Shown: in pieces, positions 26,905-36,942 of the stretch
Layout: every line of letters begins with the position of its first letter
Numbering within the stretch: position 1 is the first letter of the stretch
Origin: Ogataea parapolymorpha DL-1
Lineage: Eukaryota; Ascomycota; Pichiomycetes; Pichiales; Pichiaceae
Assembly (NCBI RefSeq): GCF_000187245.1
Contig: NC_027864.1
Location: 124,001-188,000, forward strand
DNA: 64,000 bases
Direction: 5' to 3'
Notes under the pieces: model-generated
Database searches by the model: none
What the model was told of the DNA's origin: nothing
The model's input: the letters and a program-made list of their open reading frames with translations, nothing else
Position numbers and translations under genes: made by a program

Positions 26905-28821
26905 ATGCCTGAACCGCCAAAGAAAGTCCAAGGAGTGGTAAATAAAAGCTTCAACACGATTCCTTGTGGAGATATTAGTGTCAAGGACCTGAAGGATATC
27001 TATTCATGTCTTTTGTACTGCCTGGACCTGAAAGCTGAGCGCGAAAAAGACCATAAATTGCTCAAGCTGGCTTTCAAAACGAACCACCCGTACTCGTTCA
27101 GCTTGGAAAAAGGCCTGGCCACGATGCAAAAGTTGAGGATCCACCTCGAAAACACAGCCACATGCATCAACATTTCCTATGAGGTCAAGGCAAAGACGGC
27201 GAGAGATCTGCTCCAGCTGTTCATGAACGCTAGGCTACTGCACGCACCTGAGGACAAGACTCGGTCAAAACTGAAGTCCGGTATGCTGCTCCAGCCGACA
27301 CCCAAGGGCGTTGCTATCTTAAGCTCGTTCTGCTCGAAATATGGTATCCGAGGGCACAACCATGTTCCCCAAATCCTTAAAAGTAACCTGAACTCCATGG
27401 AACTGATCTCCTTCGAACGCAACTCCAGAACAGGCGCAATCGTGCACAGCGAATACTGGAATAAGGTGCTATTCGTGCATTTGATGGGACCGACCAAAAA
27501 TTTCTGGTCACCCAACATGCCGCCCGACGAGCTGCCCGATTTATCAAGGAGCTACACTGAGGAGACTTTTGGGGCTGCAAATGGGTTTGGCTCCTTTGAA
27601 ATGGCGTCTCAGGATTCGTTCTACGCGTTTCTGAACGAAAAAAGAGCCTCTGCCCAGCCAATAGAGCTAGAGCAACCGGTCGAAAAAATTGAAAAAGACC
27701 CAGTTTCGCCATTCCATCACAGGTTCTTCACCAATCCCGACTCAGATTCACACGTTCAATACTATGTGTCTTCGAAGGGTGTCCGTCTTTTCCACAATAA
27801 AGTAGTCGAGAAGCCAGATGGTAGCAAAGAAAATATGGGGACCTGTTTTACGGGTAAAGCGCTGGTGCAGTGGCTGTTGGATTGCACTGACGTATTTTCT
27901 CACGACGAGGCTGTTAGAGTAGCTGGACTGCTCTGGAACTTGGGGTTGTTTTACTTGTTGAATGGTGAGGACTTCCCTAATGCTTCCAAATTCATCCCTC
28001 GCAGAAACGCTTATTATTTTCTGACCAAGGAGGGCACAAGGCTAGTTCCTTGGACACTACCGGACAAAAACCTGACTCAGTTAGATAAAGAGTCGGAGAC
28101 ATGGGGTGTGGTACAACAATCACCGACGTTGCAGATCTCTTTGAAAGACGTGCTAGAGGATCCTGGAATGAAATACCAGTTTCGCACGCATCTGGTTGAC
28201 GAATTCTCTGTAGAAAATTTGGAGGTGTACAATGACATCCAGCTGCTGGAAAAAAAGTTCAAGACACTCAAGAAGTTGCTAAAGCTAAAGGAACGGGAGA
28301 AAATGTTCCTTTTGCTGACACCTCTGCGTGCAAAACGCAAGGCTACCATTTCCGCAGCTGTCATCAAGCTGTCCACCGACTGTCTCAGCGACGCATTTAA
28401 CATCTACACCGCCTATCTGGCACAGGGAGCCCCATTTGAATTGAATATCAACTCTAGACTTCGAACAGATATCAGTCGCAAAATGGTAATGTCAGAGCAG
28501 CATGCTCCCAAAGAGGTGAAATTAAATGCAGAGATCCAAGCTCCAACTCCGCTACCCAAGACGGACCTCCCTGCCAACAAAAAGGACCCGTCTCAGCTCA
28601 CCTTGGACCTGCAAAGCATCAAACTGGTGGACCCTCCAGCGCCGTCGCCAACAGATAACTCAATTGCCCCCATTTTGGAGTCACTGGCAGGAATCATGCC
28701 GCTTTACGAGGAGGTAAAGAGCCATGTTTTTGAACTAATGGCAAAAGACTCGCTGCCTAAGTTTCTAGAATCCGACATTCTCAAAGAACTCCCTGTATCG
28801 ATCACCAAACAAACGAAATGA
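26905..28821 (+). CDS. SST2: Sst2, RGS protein of the pheromone pathway
   Basis: A 638-residue protein with the Sst2 layout: N-terminal DEP-type repeats (about residues 25-340, including CFTGKALVQWLLDCTDVFSHDEAVRVAGLLWNLGLF) that bind the pheromone receptor tail, and a C-terminal RGS box (from ~residue 405, LKDVLEDPGMKYQFRTHLVDEFSVENLEVY) that speeds GTP hydrolysis by Gpa1. Sst2 (698 aa in S. cerevisiae) desensitises cells after pheromone. The ATG at 26905 is used: the longer frame starts with GTG, and a TATA box lies 70 bp upstream of the ATG. Confidence 0.9.
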   Translation: MPEPPKKVQGVVNKSFNTIPCGDISVKDLKDIYSCLLYCLDLKAEREKDHKLLKLAFKTNHPYSFSLEKGLATMQKLRIHLENTATCINISYEVKAKTARDLLQLFMNARLLHAPEDKTRSKLKSGMLLQPTPKGVAILSSFCSKYGIRGHNHVPQILKSNLNSMELISFERNSRTGAIVHSEYWNKVLFVHLMGPTKNFWSPNMPPDELPDLSRSYTEETFGAANGFGSFEMASQDSFYAFLNEKRASAQPIELEQPVEKIEKDPVSPFHHRFFTNPDSDSHVQYYVSSKGVRLFHNKVVEKPDGSKENMGTCFTGKALVQWLLDCTDVFSHDEAVRVAGLLWNLGLFYLLNGEDFPNASKFIPRRNAYYFLTKEGTRLVPWTLPDKNLTQLDKESETWGVVQQSPTLQISLKDVLEDPGMKYQFRTHLVDEFSVENLEVYNDIQLLEKKFKTLKKLLKLKEREKMFLLLTPLRAKRKATISAAVIKLSTDCLSDAFNIYTAYLAQGAPFELNINSRLRTDISRKMVMSEQHAPKEVKLNAEIQAPTPLPKTDLPANKKDPSQLTLDLQSIKLVDPPAPSPTDNSIAPILESLAGIMPLYEEVKSHVFELMAKDSLPKFLESDILKELPVSITKQTK

Positions 28822-28896
28822 TACACAATTGTACAAATTTATTTTTATGTAATGATTAATTTTGGATACAAGATCAAAAGGTATTTTTATTCATAC

Positions 28897-30477
28897 TTAA
28901 TTAACTGGATCTATCGTGGTTCCCTTCTTGATAGTAGCCCATCCAATCAATCTGAAGTGCTTGTCAATACGTCTAGACAAAGCGATCTTCTCATTAATCT
29001 CGGTACAGGCCGGCGATGTGAGCGTCAATCTAGCCATATCTGCTTTGACAGCAACGACTCTGGCTCCTGTAGCAGTGGATCCGATATTCACCATCAGCAC
29101 GTCGTCAACCTCAAGTTTCCTGACACGAGCTTGTTTCTGGCCATCCGTTTTGACACCCAGCAGCCTTCTGAGCAGGAAGTAGTTGATCTCGATATCAGTG
29201 AAAACCGATGGAAGATGTCCCTTAGATCCGACAACTTGGCCAACCAGACGATCTGCTCTACACAGAGTAGGGTCAATGTTAGTACCCACACCGATCAGGC
29301 CTCCGGGAACAGCAAACTTCAGGTCGTTGTTCTCAGCATATAGCGAAACAATGCTCGAGAAAATAGGCTTGCACTGAATCTTTCCGTTATCGTCTTTGGT
29401 GACGATACCTGGTCTGACCTCAATTTCATCTCCGATCTTGAACACACCAGTCAAAATAGATCCTCCAGCAACACCTCCCTTCAGCTCTTCAATCTCGGAA
29501 CCTGGCTTGTTCACATCAAAGGATCTGATCACAATGAGCTGGGGCTGGGCAGAGAAGTCTCTCAGTGGCACTGGGATCGAATTCACCATGCACATGTTGA
29601 CAGCGTCGATGTTGTATTTAAGTTGTGCAGAAATAGGAATGATTGGAGCGCCGTCGGCGATCGTGCCCTTGATGAACTTTAAAATGGACTTCTCGTGCTC
29701 CAGAGCAGCCTCCTCTTTCATCAGATCGACCTTGTTTTGTAAGATGATCACGTGCTTCAGCTTCATGATCTCGATGGCCGCCAAATGCTCAGACGTTTGC
29801 GGCTGTGGACAAGATTCGTTACCTGCAATAAGTAGTAAAGCAGCGTCCATGACGGCTGCTCCTGACAACATAGTACTCATCAAAATATCGTGACCTGGAC
29901 AGTCAACAAACGAAACATGTCTAACCAACTGGTATCTTCCCGTGCAACCTTCTCTTTCACACTTTGGGTGGATCTCCTTGCTACTCTCAAAAGAACGGTA
30001 ACATCCTGGCTCTGGGCACTCCTCATTGTCGCATCTGTAGATTTTGGCGTTAGCGTATCCCAACTTGATGGTAATGTTTCTTTCCAGCTCGTTCTTGAAT
30101 CTGACAGTTTGAACTCCGGAAATAGCGCGGACGACAGTACTCTTTCCGTGGGCGACGTGACCAATGGTACCGATGTTAATGGTGGCTTGTCTGTTGATGA
30201 TTTCTGGTGACAAAGGAGTCAGCGACGAAAAATCTGGGTTATCTGGCTGCTCTGGAAGACCGCCTCCTTCCTCAAACTCCTTTCTGCGTCTCTCAAGCTC
30301 GTCTTCGTGTTCCTTTTCGTCATCAGATGTCACAAAACTCACTTTTTTCCCCTTCTGTGTTTCTTGTTCATTTTCGCTGTCGTCTCCCTCCTGACCGACA
30401 TACTGATCATTGTGAGTCTCATCCTGGTTACCGCCAATGACGATGTCGGGAACTACGTCTTGAAGTTCGGTCGGCAT
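28897..30477 (-). CDS. GCD11: translation initiation factor eIF2 gamma
   Basis: A 526-residue GTPase, the gamma subunit of eIF2, which with GTP carries Met-tRNAi to the 40S subunit. After an acidic N-terminal extension, the G1 loop GHVAHGKST is at residues 106-114, the zinc loop cysteines are Cys149, 154, 159 and nearby Cys173/178, and DCPGHD and NKVD motifs follow. The C-terminal tRNA-binding barrels are intact ([17 protein letters not shown] region). Length is 526 versus 527 in S. cerevisiae. Confidence 0.97.
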   Translation of the reverse strand: MPTELQDVVPDIVIGGNQDETHNDQYVGQEGDDSENEQETQKGKKVSFVTSDDEKEHEDELERRRKEFEEGGGLPEQPDNPDFSSLTPLSPEIINRQATINIGTIGHVAHGKSTVVRAISGVQTVRFKNELERNITIKLGYANAKIYRCDNEECPEPGCYRSFESSKEIHPKCEREGCTGRYQLVRHVSFVDCPGHDILMSTMLSGAAVMDAALLLIAGNESCPQPQTSEHLAAIEIMKLKHVIILQNKVDLMKEEAALEHEKSILKFIKGTIADGAPIIPISAQLKYNIDAVNMCMVNSIPVPLRDFSAQPQLIVIRSFDVNKPGSEIEELKGGVAGGSILTGVFKIGDEIEVRPGIVTKDDNGKIQCKPIFSSIVSLYAENNDLKFAVPGGLIGVGTNIDPTLCRADRLVGQVVGSKGHLPSVFTDIEINYFLLRRLLGVKTDGQKQARVRKLEVDDVLMVNIGSTATGARVVAVKADMARLTLTSPACTEINEKIALSRRIDKHFRLIGWATIKKGTTIDPVN

Positions 30478-30580
30478 GTTGAATAGTTTGTATGTACTTT
30501 TTTTAAAGGATTTTTTTCACCAACAATTTTTTTCAACGTCTACGTAGAAATTCTGGCGCGTCGATCGTCCTTCAGACACT

Positions 30581-32980
30581 TTACTCAGCATGGAACCCGA
30601 ACACATCCATCACTGTGTCGATATTCTTAAACAGAAAGTCCGAATCGATGTCCGTCACCATCTCCCACGAGTCCAGCGGGAACTCGCGGTTTTCGCTCGT
30701 GTCTGATTTGCGCGTCTTTTTCGTATTTTCCGGTTGCACTTTGGTCTGCTCCGGAGGCGATTTGTACTGTGACAAAAATGGCGACGCCTTACTGCTTGAA
30801 GCGGCACTGCTGCGGTCCTGCTTGTCGCTCAAAGCTATCGGCTGGGGATCAAGCGGAATTGTTTTGATAATTTTACGGGCAGACGATTCTGGATGCAGCG
30901 TGTTTGACAAGCTTCTTTGTTTTCTCCGTCTCCGCGACTGGGACGAAATAGACGAACCGGGCGTGTCGTGAACGTCCTTGGCAATCTGTTGATCATCGGG
31001 TGTCGCTTCAGACTCCGAGTTGGAGTCCACAGCATCTTCGTAGGCCTCCGACTCTGACTCTTCGTCTGCTGCTCCGCTGTCGACGTTTGAGGAGCTTTCG
31101 CGCGGTGCCAGCTTGATCATACCGCTCTTCTCACGCAAAATCCATAGACAGTCAAAAAACACGCTCGCAGCCATCCGCGAACGCACAGTAACTTTCTGGA
31201 ACTCGTCTCCACGTTCATGTAGCGTCTTGAACAGGGGCCAGAGCGAGCGCATGATTCCCGAGGATCTGTGTGCCATGTCGTGCTTGACGACCGAAGCCTT
31301 CAAAACGAGGTTGATTGCGCTTTGGTAAGCCTCCTTTCCAGCACCAACATCCACAAACGAGGAATACGAGGAGTGCACGAGTTTGGCAATGATAAAGGCA
31401 GCCTGCCAGATTGTCAGGACATGGACCCCGGGCATGTACTTCATGAAACCTTTATCTCTGGCCTGGGCATCTTTGCAGTGCATAATAACGGCCAACGCAG
31501 CATTGTATGCTTTAGTCATGCCTTTGGTGAGCTCGAAAGGTGCAATTCTATCGGTGTCCAGAAAATAGTATGTTGTAATGTGCAGTCTGGCAGCGTAAAG
31601 GTTCATCCGCAACATGTCGTCCACAGGATGGGCGAAGTCCGTCAGCAGCTTAATTTCTAACTGGTCCAGTTGATTGTGTAGTAGCTGCAGCAACGGGAGT
31701 CTTTCTGAGGCATCCACTAGTCGCAGAGGGTCCAAAGGATTACTGTTCAGTGTTTTGGCCAGACAGTCCTCAAACAACTGGATTTCAACCATCTGCCTCA
31801 GTGAATCAGGGATCTCCAGCGCACTGTTTGGCTTGCACGACATCAACAAAGACGTGTCGAGCTGGACAAAGCTAGGAAAGCCAAACGCAGTACCAATAAT
31901 CTGGGACACCGCATTGCAGCATAGCCAAGTTCTCACCTGCTCCTGTAATAAATCCATGTTGTTTGTTTTCATACCGTCAGACGAATGACCCGGCACATGG
32001 AGTCCAATTCTAATAGCCTGGAAAATGGCCATTCCTATTGAGTTCCAGCTCGCGTCAGCGCTCAACGAGGACTTCAAAGGGGGCCAGTAGGTGTAAATTA
32101 GTAAGGCCTGAACAGAGAAAACACTGGAAACGTTGAGAATGGCCTCTTCCATCTCTGCAGGTGCATATCTCGTAATTGGCGCAATTGCGAGTTCTGCCAA
32201 AGCGGACTTGAGAATCGGAGAAAGTGCAAAATAGAGCCGGCTGGATTCCTCTCTCGAAATGGCCGATGACTGATGTTTTCGTAGTCCTGTGTACATGATG
32301 GTCCAAAAAAGCACTGGGCACAATTTGTACAATTTTTCCACACCTTTGTGGACATCAACGACGGGCAGGATCGGGTGGTAGCGTTCAACGTACTCGTAAA
32401 AAAGAGCCCTGATTTGGTCCTCTGAAAGATTAACGTCTCCAAGAGATTTTGGGGAGCACATGTACAGAGACGGGTCTATATGTACTCGGGGAACCGCAAC
32501 AGGATCGGGGCCTTTAGTGCCAAAAAATGTGGACTCGGTCGTGTTCCGCATTACTGCTGGACCAGTTGGCACCGTAGAGGGCGCAGTAGCTGGAGACGGG
32601 GATGGAGACACAAATGGTAGGATTGGAGGTATGGTCTGCGGCGGTGGAGGACCGGGAAGAGGTGCGGTAACGGCATTTAGGGGAGGAAGTGTAGTGATCT
32701 GAGGAACGTACTCCATACTTCTCACGTCTCCCTGAAGCCGTTGTCGAAGAAATTCATACTCTTTCTCTAACTGTGCTATTTTGGCGCGTTTGTAAGTTCT
32801 CTTGTAGTCTGATTTCAGCTCACACGGCAATTTTCGCCGCTTGCATCTGGTACAGGGCTCGGGGGCCGTTTCGTGGGCATCGCACTTGGCCTTCTGCTGT
32901 CGGCATTCGACACAAGCAATTTTCTTTGACCTTGTCGCCTCCTTATCGGTTTTCACCAATGGCTGTCCATCAGTACTCAT
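30581..32980 (-). CDS. LEU3: Leu3-type zinc cluster transcription factor
   Basis: A 799-residue protein. The N-terminal Zn2Cys6 cluster has all six cysteines (Cys23, 26, 33, 43, 46, 53) in CVECRQQKAKCDAHETAPEPC..C, closely resembling Leu3, with a coiled coil after it (KRAKIAQLEKEYEFLRQRL). A Pro-rich linker and the fungal middle homology region follow; the C-terminus is acidic and serine-rich and probably an activation domain. Leu3 controls branched-chain amino-acid genes and senses alpha-isopropylmalate. The ATG at 32980 is chosen: the frame extends to 33589 only by reading antisense through the next gene. Confidence 0.85.
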   Translation of the reverse strand: MSTDGQPLVKTDKEATRSKKIACVECRQQKAKCDAHETAPEPCTRCKRRKLPCELKSDYKRTYKRAKIAQLEKEYEFLRQRLQGDVRSMEYVPQITTLPPLNAVTAPLPGPPPPQTIPPILPFVSPSPSPATAPSTVPTGPAVMRNTTESTFFGTKGPDPVAVPRVHIDPSLYMCSPKSLGDVNLSEDQIRALFYEYVERYHPILPVVDVHKGVEKLYKLCPVLFWTIMYTGLRKHQSSAISREESSRLYFALSPILKSALAELAIAPITRYAPAEMEEAILNVSSVFSVQALLIYTYWPPLKSSLSADASWNSIGMAIFQAIRIGLHVPGHSSDGMKTNNMDLLQEQVRTWLCCNAVSQIIGTAFGFPSFVQLDTSLLMSCKPNSALEIPDSLRQMVEIQLFEDCLAKTLNSNPLDPLRLVDASERLPLLQLLHNQLDQLEIKLLTDFAHPVDDMLRMNLYAARLHITTYYFLDTDRIAPFELTKGMTKAYNAALAVIMHCKDAQARDKGFMKYMPGVHVLTIWQAAFIIAKLVHSSYSSFVDVGAGKEAYQSAINLVLKASVVKHDMAHRSSGIMRSLWPLFKTLHERGDEFQKVTVRSRMAASVFFDCLWILREKSGMIKLAPRESSSNVDSGAADEESESEAYEDAVDSNSESEATPDDQQIAKDVHDTPGSSISSQSRRRRKQRSLSNTLHPESSARKIIKTIPLDPQPIALSDKQDRSSAASSSKASPFLSQYKSPPEQTKVQPENTKKTRKSDTSENREFPLDSWEMVTDIDSDFLFKNIDTVMDVFGFHAE

Positions 32981-33065
32981 TCGGGTTTGACCTGGTACTA
33001 GGGATCTCCCTTTTTTCGCTAAATAAAATGTATTTTGACTATTGTAATTTTTTTTTATCAATAAT

Positions 33066-34400
33066 ATGGTACATTTTTTTGAGAGCATCGGCCATGCTGG
33101 CTCAGACACAAAAGTGCTGTGGTTTTCGGTGTTTGTGCGAATGGCATCTTTTAGTCTCACCAACCAGGTGTTGACATTGTATCTCAAAGAGTTGCACATC
33201 AAGGAGTCACTGATCGGACTGTTCATGTCACTCACGATGATAGGAGATACCCTGCTATCGTACATTCTAGTGTGGAACTCGAACAAAATAGGCAATCGTC
33301 GCATCATGGTTCTTGGAAGCTTTCTGATGCTGGTGTCTGGCGCTGTGTTTGCGTCGGGAACGGATAGCTTCGGCCTGCTTCTCATCGCATCGGTGTTAGG
33401 TGTGATTTCACCGTCTGGAAGCGAGACGGGCCCGTTCAAGTCCATCGAGGAAGCTGTTCTCGCAAAGTTGACCCCACCAGGCCATCGGCCCGAAGTGTTT
33501 GCCGTGCACGCCGTTCTCTCGTGCGCGGGATCGTCTCTGGGGGCACTGGTGGCAGGATTTTTCGTCCAGTCGATGGTTTCAAAATACAATTTCGCCTACA
33601 AGGACGCCTACAGATACACATTCATTATCTACTGTGGCATTTCGGCGGTGAAGATGCTCTCGATGCTACTGCTATCGCCCAAGTGTGAAATTTCCTATGT
33701 CCCAACCTATGAAAATGCTGCGAATAAAAATCTTCCGCAGGAATCGGCCGAGCCTAATGATTCTACTCCGCTCCTGGTATCGACTGTCGAACACCAGACC
33801 GTCACGGGGCTCTCGCCATCGACGCAGAAAACGCTCTTCAAACTGCTGCTCACGTTTACAATCGATTCCTTCGGCGCTGGATTCATGCCCCTGGCATGGA
33901 TCATATATTATTTCAAATACGAGTTTGACGCTCCAGCAGCCACTCTAGGAGCTATCTTCTCGTCGCTCGACATCTTACAAGCACTCGCTGCAATTCCGTC
34001 CGCCTGGTTTGCCAAACACGTCGGCCCTGTCAAGTCGTCGATTCTCACACAGATTCCTTGCGGGCTGGCCCTGCTCTGCATTCCGTTGTTCGGCAGAACT
34101 TTAGCATTGGCATCTGTTTTCCTGCTTTTCAACCAAACGTTCACCGCATTTGATGTGATACCTCGACAGATTCTTCTCTCGTCTGTGACCACCTCAGAGG
34201 AGCTTCCGAAAGTGATGGGCACGGTGAACCTGGCGAAAACAGCCGTTAGAGCAATCTCGCCAAACTTCACCGGTATCATGGCCCAGCACGGAGCGCTGTG
34301 GGTGTGCTTCGTCCTGAACGCCTCGCTCTTGGTGGCGGCGAACCTGATCCTCGGATACAATTTTCCGCACCTTGATTCGCAGATAATCCACCATGACTAG
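33066..34400 (+). CDS. major facilitator superfamily transporter, substrate unknown
   Basis: A 444-residue membrane protein with about 10-12 hydrophobic spans split by a central hydrophilic loop (about residues 205-260). The loop after span 2 has the MFS motif-A-like region ILVWNSNKIGNRRIMVLGS. The C-terminal half includes TIDSFGAGFMPLAWIIYY. No sugar, peptide or drug signature was evident, and I do not recognise a named orthologue. Its coding end overlaps the convergent carnitine acetyltransferase-like gene by 4 bp: both TAG stops share the palindrome CTAG at 34397-34400. It starts 85 bp from the LEU3 start. Confidence 0.8.
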   Translation: MVHFFESIGHAGSDTKVLWFSVFVRMASFSLTNQVLTLYLKELHIKESLIGLFMSLTMIGDTLLSYILVWNSNKIGNRRIMVLGSFLMLVSGAVFASGTDSFGLLLIASVLGVISPSGSETGPFKSIEEAVLAKLTPPGHRPEVFAVHAVLSCAGSSLGALVAGFFVQSMVSKYNFAYKDAYRYTFIIYCGISAVKMLSMLLLSPKCEISYVPTYENAANKNLPQESAEPNDSTPLLVSTVEHQTVTGLSPSTQKTLFKLLLTFTIDSFGAGFMPLAWIIYYFKYEFDAPAATLGAIFSSLDILQALAAIPSAWFAKHVGPVKSSILTQIPCGLALLCIPLFGRTLALASVFLLFNQTFTAFDVIPRQILLSSVTTSEELPKVMGTVNLAKTAVRAISPNFTGIMAQHGALWVCFVLNASLLVAANLILGYNFPHLDSQIIHHD

Positions 34401-36577
34401 TCCTCGTTCACGCGAATGCGCTTTCCCACGCCTTGATCGCGCGTTGTATCGATATTCATCGCGCTGTTGGACCGTGTGCTCATGCTACTGTGCATGGCGG
34501 TGCTGTTCCCCGACCTTGCTGCCAGCTCGTTCACGTCGAAATAATCGTAACCACCCAAAATATTGGAGCTCTTTAACGTGTAGTTACTGGAAACCATGGA
34601 TTTAGGAATCGTACCAACGTACGATTCCAGCTCTCTGGCTCTGCTGCGCTCTGTGGACTTGTCAGAGACACTTCCCTCTTCTTTCCATAGAGACTTAATT
34701 TCGTCAAAAACACTCTCCAACGTTTCCAAAAACCTGTCTGTCTGTCTCCATTGCGACGAAGCCACAATCGAAATCATGTCATCCTTGATGATGTAGCCAA
34801 TTCCAAAGCCGGTGGGAATGGCCGGGGTGACACCAAATAGGTGCAACGCCGGGTTTCCGCAATTCGCGACAAGGAGCTCAGGCTTGTACAGATGGTCCAG
34901 AGCAGGCTCAAACAAGAATGGCGGCACCTGACGTGTCTGACACCTTGGAACGTTTGGATGCAGCTTCTGAAGAAGATCAAGCTGTATGAACGCCGATCTT
35001 AGGGCACTGAGATGCCGTTCAAATCCCTGTCCTCTGGAAGCGTTGCGTATTTTCTGCGAGTGCTCGTGAACGGCATCAAGAAGCAAATTCCATTTCTGGG
35101 AGCCTGAGGTCTGCGAGATGAAAGCCTGGCAAAGAGCAAGCACAGCCTCGCTCTGGATGCATATTGGCTCCGTTCGAGCGTCTCTGAACTTGCGAGTACT
35201 GACAGGTTCGAGCGTTGGCGCTGGTTTTCCGTAAAGGGCATAGTACGTAATCTGAATAGCCAGCTGAACGATCGAGTCTGCAGGGAGGTTAAGTTTGTTG
35301 GCAAAGACGCTGTTTCCAAGGGTCGTCACTGTTCTGGAGACGTACTCGTGCTGGTGAATAATGTCTGCTAGACGGGTCTCAGCAAGGTGCAGGCCTGACC
35401 GAAGTTCAGGAGTGAGGTTGAATTCGAGCTTTTGGAACGTTGGCTTGTCCAGCTGGCTATTGATCGGAACGGTGTTGACGTTCTTCCAAAGGGTGTAGTT
35501 TGTACCGTTGATCTTCCTGGCTAGACGCAAAACTGAGTCTGTGTAAATATCGCTCACGAACCGCAGCACAGTGGTTCCATCCATGCATGCAGCAGGATAC
35601 ACACAGGCTGCGACAGAGTTTTCTGTAATGATCAAATTCAGCTTGTCGTAGTAGCGATTGGTACACGTGCCGACCTGGATCCCGTTTGAGTCAATTCTTG
35701 ACGTTCCATGCGAAACATATTGCACTTTCTGCAGGTCGTCAGTTGGGGCCTCGTGGTCCAGAGACACCACAAATAGCGCGTTATCGAGGATTTCCAGAAC
35801 GTCCTGGTTCGAGCGTTCTAGACACGAGCGTGCGTGCTTCCATGTGGACTTGAGTTCAGTCGTGAAGGAGCCAATTGCATGCCGTGACACGTCTGCCTGG
35901 TCTTCCTTCTTCGAGTCCTCCATGATCTCGAGCAGAATTTCTTTCAGCTCGTGCTTGGAAAACCAGATCTGATGGTCTTCAGAAAGCACCTCAAGGACGT
36001 AGAACTGGGATCTGGCCATCACGACGATGTGCCTGCTCTTCTGGTAATCGGTACATCTTTTTATGGTGACACCATTGTTGAAGGGCACGATGGTGGTTCC
36101 AAACAGATTATGGTAGGAGCTCATGGAGAGCGGCTGCTTGCTTTTTGGGGCTGTGTCCGGCGTGAGGAGGTCCTGGCGCAGAGCCACAATAAAGCGCAAC
36201 GCGGAGGTGACCAAAATCGAAGCCCGGAAAGCCTGTGTGGGGGGCATCGATTTGAGGGGATCGTCTTCAAAAATGAAGAAGGGATTCCTTGGCAACGTAT
36301 GTCCTCTGAGATCGCCGTACACATTTGCCGTGGTAGGGGAAATTCCCTCAGATTCCAAATAATTGTGATTAAGCTTGGAACTTTCAAGCAAGTGCTGCTG
36401 GAGGAGCTGAACGATGTCTGAGTTGAGAAGCTCAAACGATTTTTCCTCAAGATGGCGATACTCATCGGCAGAAACGAGCGGTTTCAGAGCCTTGAGCGCC
36501 TGGTCCACGGTCTCCAGCAGAGCAGGGACCGGAAGCCGGGGCAATTGGGCCTCATGCTGGAACGTTAGGTTGGACAT
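34397..36577 (-). CDS. carnitine acetyltransferase-like protein (Yat2 type), altered active site
   Basis: A 726-residue carnitine/choline acyltransferase fold protein, most like Yat2. Recognisable family blocks are YHNLFGTTIVP, NRYYDKLNLIITENS, PTLEPVSTRKF..ARTE, RGQGFERHLSALR and GFGIGYIIKDDMISIVASS. The catalytic His site (family C/Y-E-H-S..DG) reads YPAACMDG, so Pro328 and Ala329 replace Glu-His. The carnitine-contact Tyr (CrAT Tyr452) is Leu456; Thr469 is kept. No peroxisomal SKL end is seen. The ATG at 36577 is used; a longer frame to 36628 begins within a TATAAATA element, 34 bp upstream. It may be a pseudoenzyme. Confidence 0.75.
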   Translation of the reverse strand: MSNLTFQHEAQLPRLPVPALLETVDQALKALKPLVSADEYRHLEEKSFELLNSDIVQLLQQHLLESSKLNHNYLESEGISPTTANVYGDLRGHTLPRNPFFIFEDDPLKSMPPTQAFRASILVTSALRFIVALRQDLLTPDTAPKSKQPLSMSSYHNLFGTTIVPFNNGVTIKRCTDYQKSRHIVVMARSQFYVLEVLSEDHQIWFSKHELKEILLEIMEDSKKEDQADVSRHAIGSFTTELKSTWKHARSCLERSNQDVLEILDNALFVVSLDHEAPTDDLQKVQYVSHGTSRIDSNGIQVGTCTNRYYDKLNLIITENSVAACVYPAACMDGTTVLRFVSDIYTDSVLRLARKINGTNYTLWKNVNTVPINSQLDKPTFQKLEFNLTPELRSGLHLAETRLADIIHQHEYVSRTVTTLGNSVFANKLNLPADSIVQLAIQITYYALYGKPAPTLEPVSTRKFRDARTEPICIQSEAVLALCQAFISQTSGSQKWNLLLDAVHEHSQKIRNASRGQGFERHLSALRSAFIQLDLLQKLHPNVPRCQTRQVPPFLFEPALDHLYKPELLVANCGNPALHLFGVTPAIPTGFGIGYIIKDDMISIVASSQWRQTDRFLETLESVFDEIKSLWKEEGSVSDKSTERSRARELESYVGTIPKSMVSSNYTLKSSNILGGYDYFDVNELAARSGNSTAMHSSMSTRSNSAMNIDTTRDQGVGKRIRVNED

Positions 36578-36610
36578 GATAAGTAACAGTAACAGGACGA
36601 GGGGAGAGCA

Positions 36611-36622
36611 GAAATATTTATA
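36611..36622 (-). promoter_or_regulatory. TATA box of carnitine acetyltransferase-like gene
   Basis: On the minus strand this reads TATAAATATTTC, a canonical TATA box, ending 34 bp before the ATG at 36577. An upstream in-frame ATG starts directly before it, giving an apparent hydrophobic leader (MGYKYF...) that is better explained as the promoter. Confidence 0.55.
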
Positions 36623-36942
36623 CCCCACATCCCCGCATAGAAATTATCAGAGTCCAGGATGCTGAACATTCTAGTGACTAGATTTCAGTGCTATCTAGAC
36701 GTAAGGCAAAATGGGTGATGCTGCACGGAGCGGGTGATGGACATACGGGCGTAGTTTGAGGGGTTCGGGAGGTAGAGAGGACACCGGGTAACCCCAGCAG
36801 TTTTTAGACTTCCTAATTGGGCCAGAAAGTCAATTCCAGGGATAAGAAAATTTTTAGCGTGCGCGTGCGAAAAAGTCGAGTTTGTGACTGTATTTTTTGC
36901 GGATTTGAAAATTTTCAAGCGTGAAAAACTTTCCAATCAACC

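Noticed and set aside
32981..33589. 203-codon N-terminal extension of LEU3
   Set aside because: The extra frame starts at TTG, runs antisense through the MFS gene and has no homology; the zinc cluster begins soon after the ATG at 32980.
36578..36628. Hydrophobic leader MGYKYFC... on the carnitine acetyltransferase-like protein
   Set aside because: The DNA encoding it is a TATAAATA box; the family starts at the ATG at 36577.
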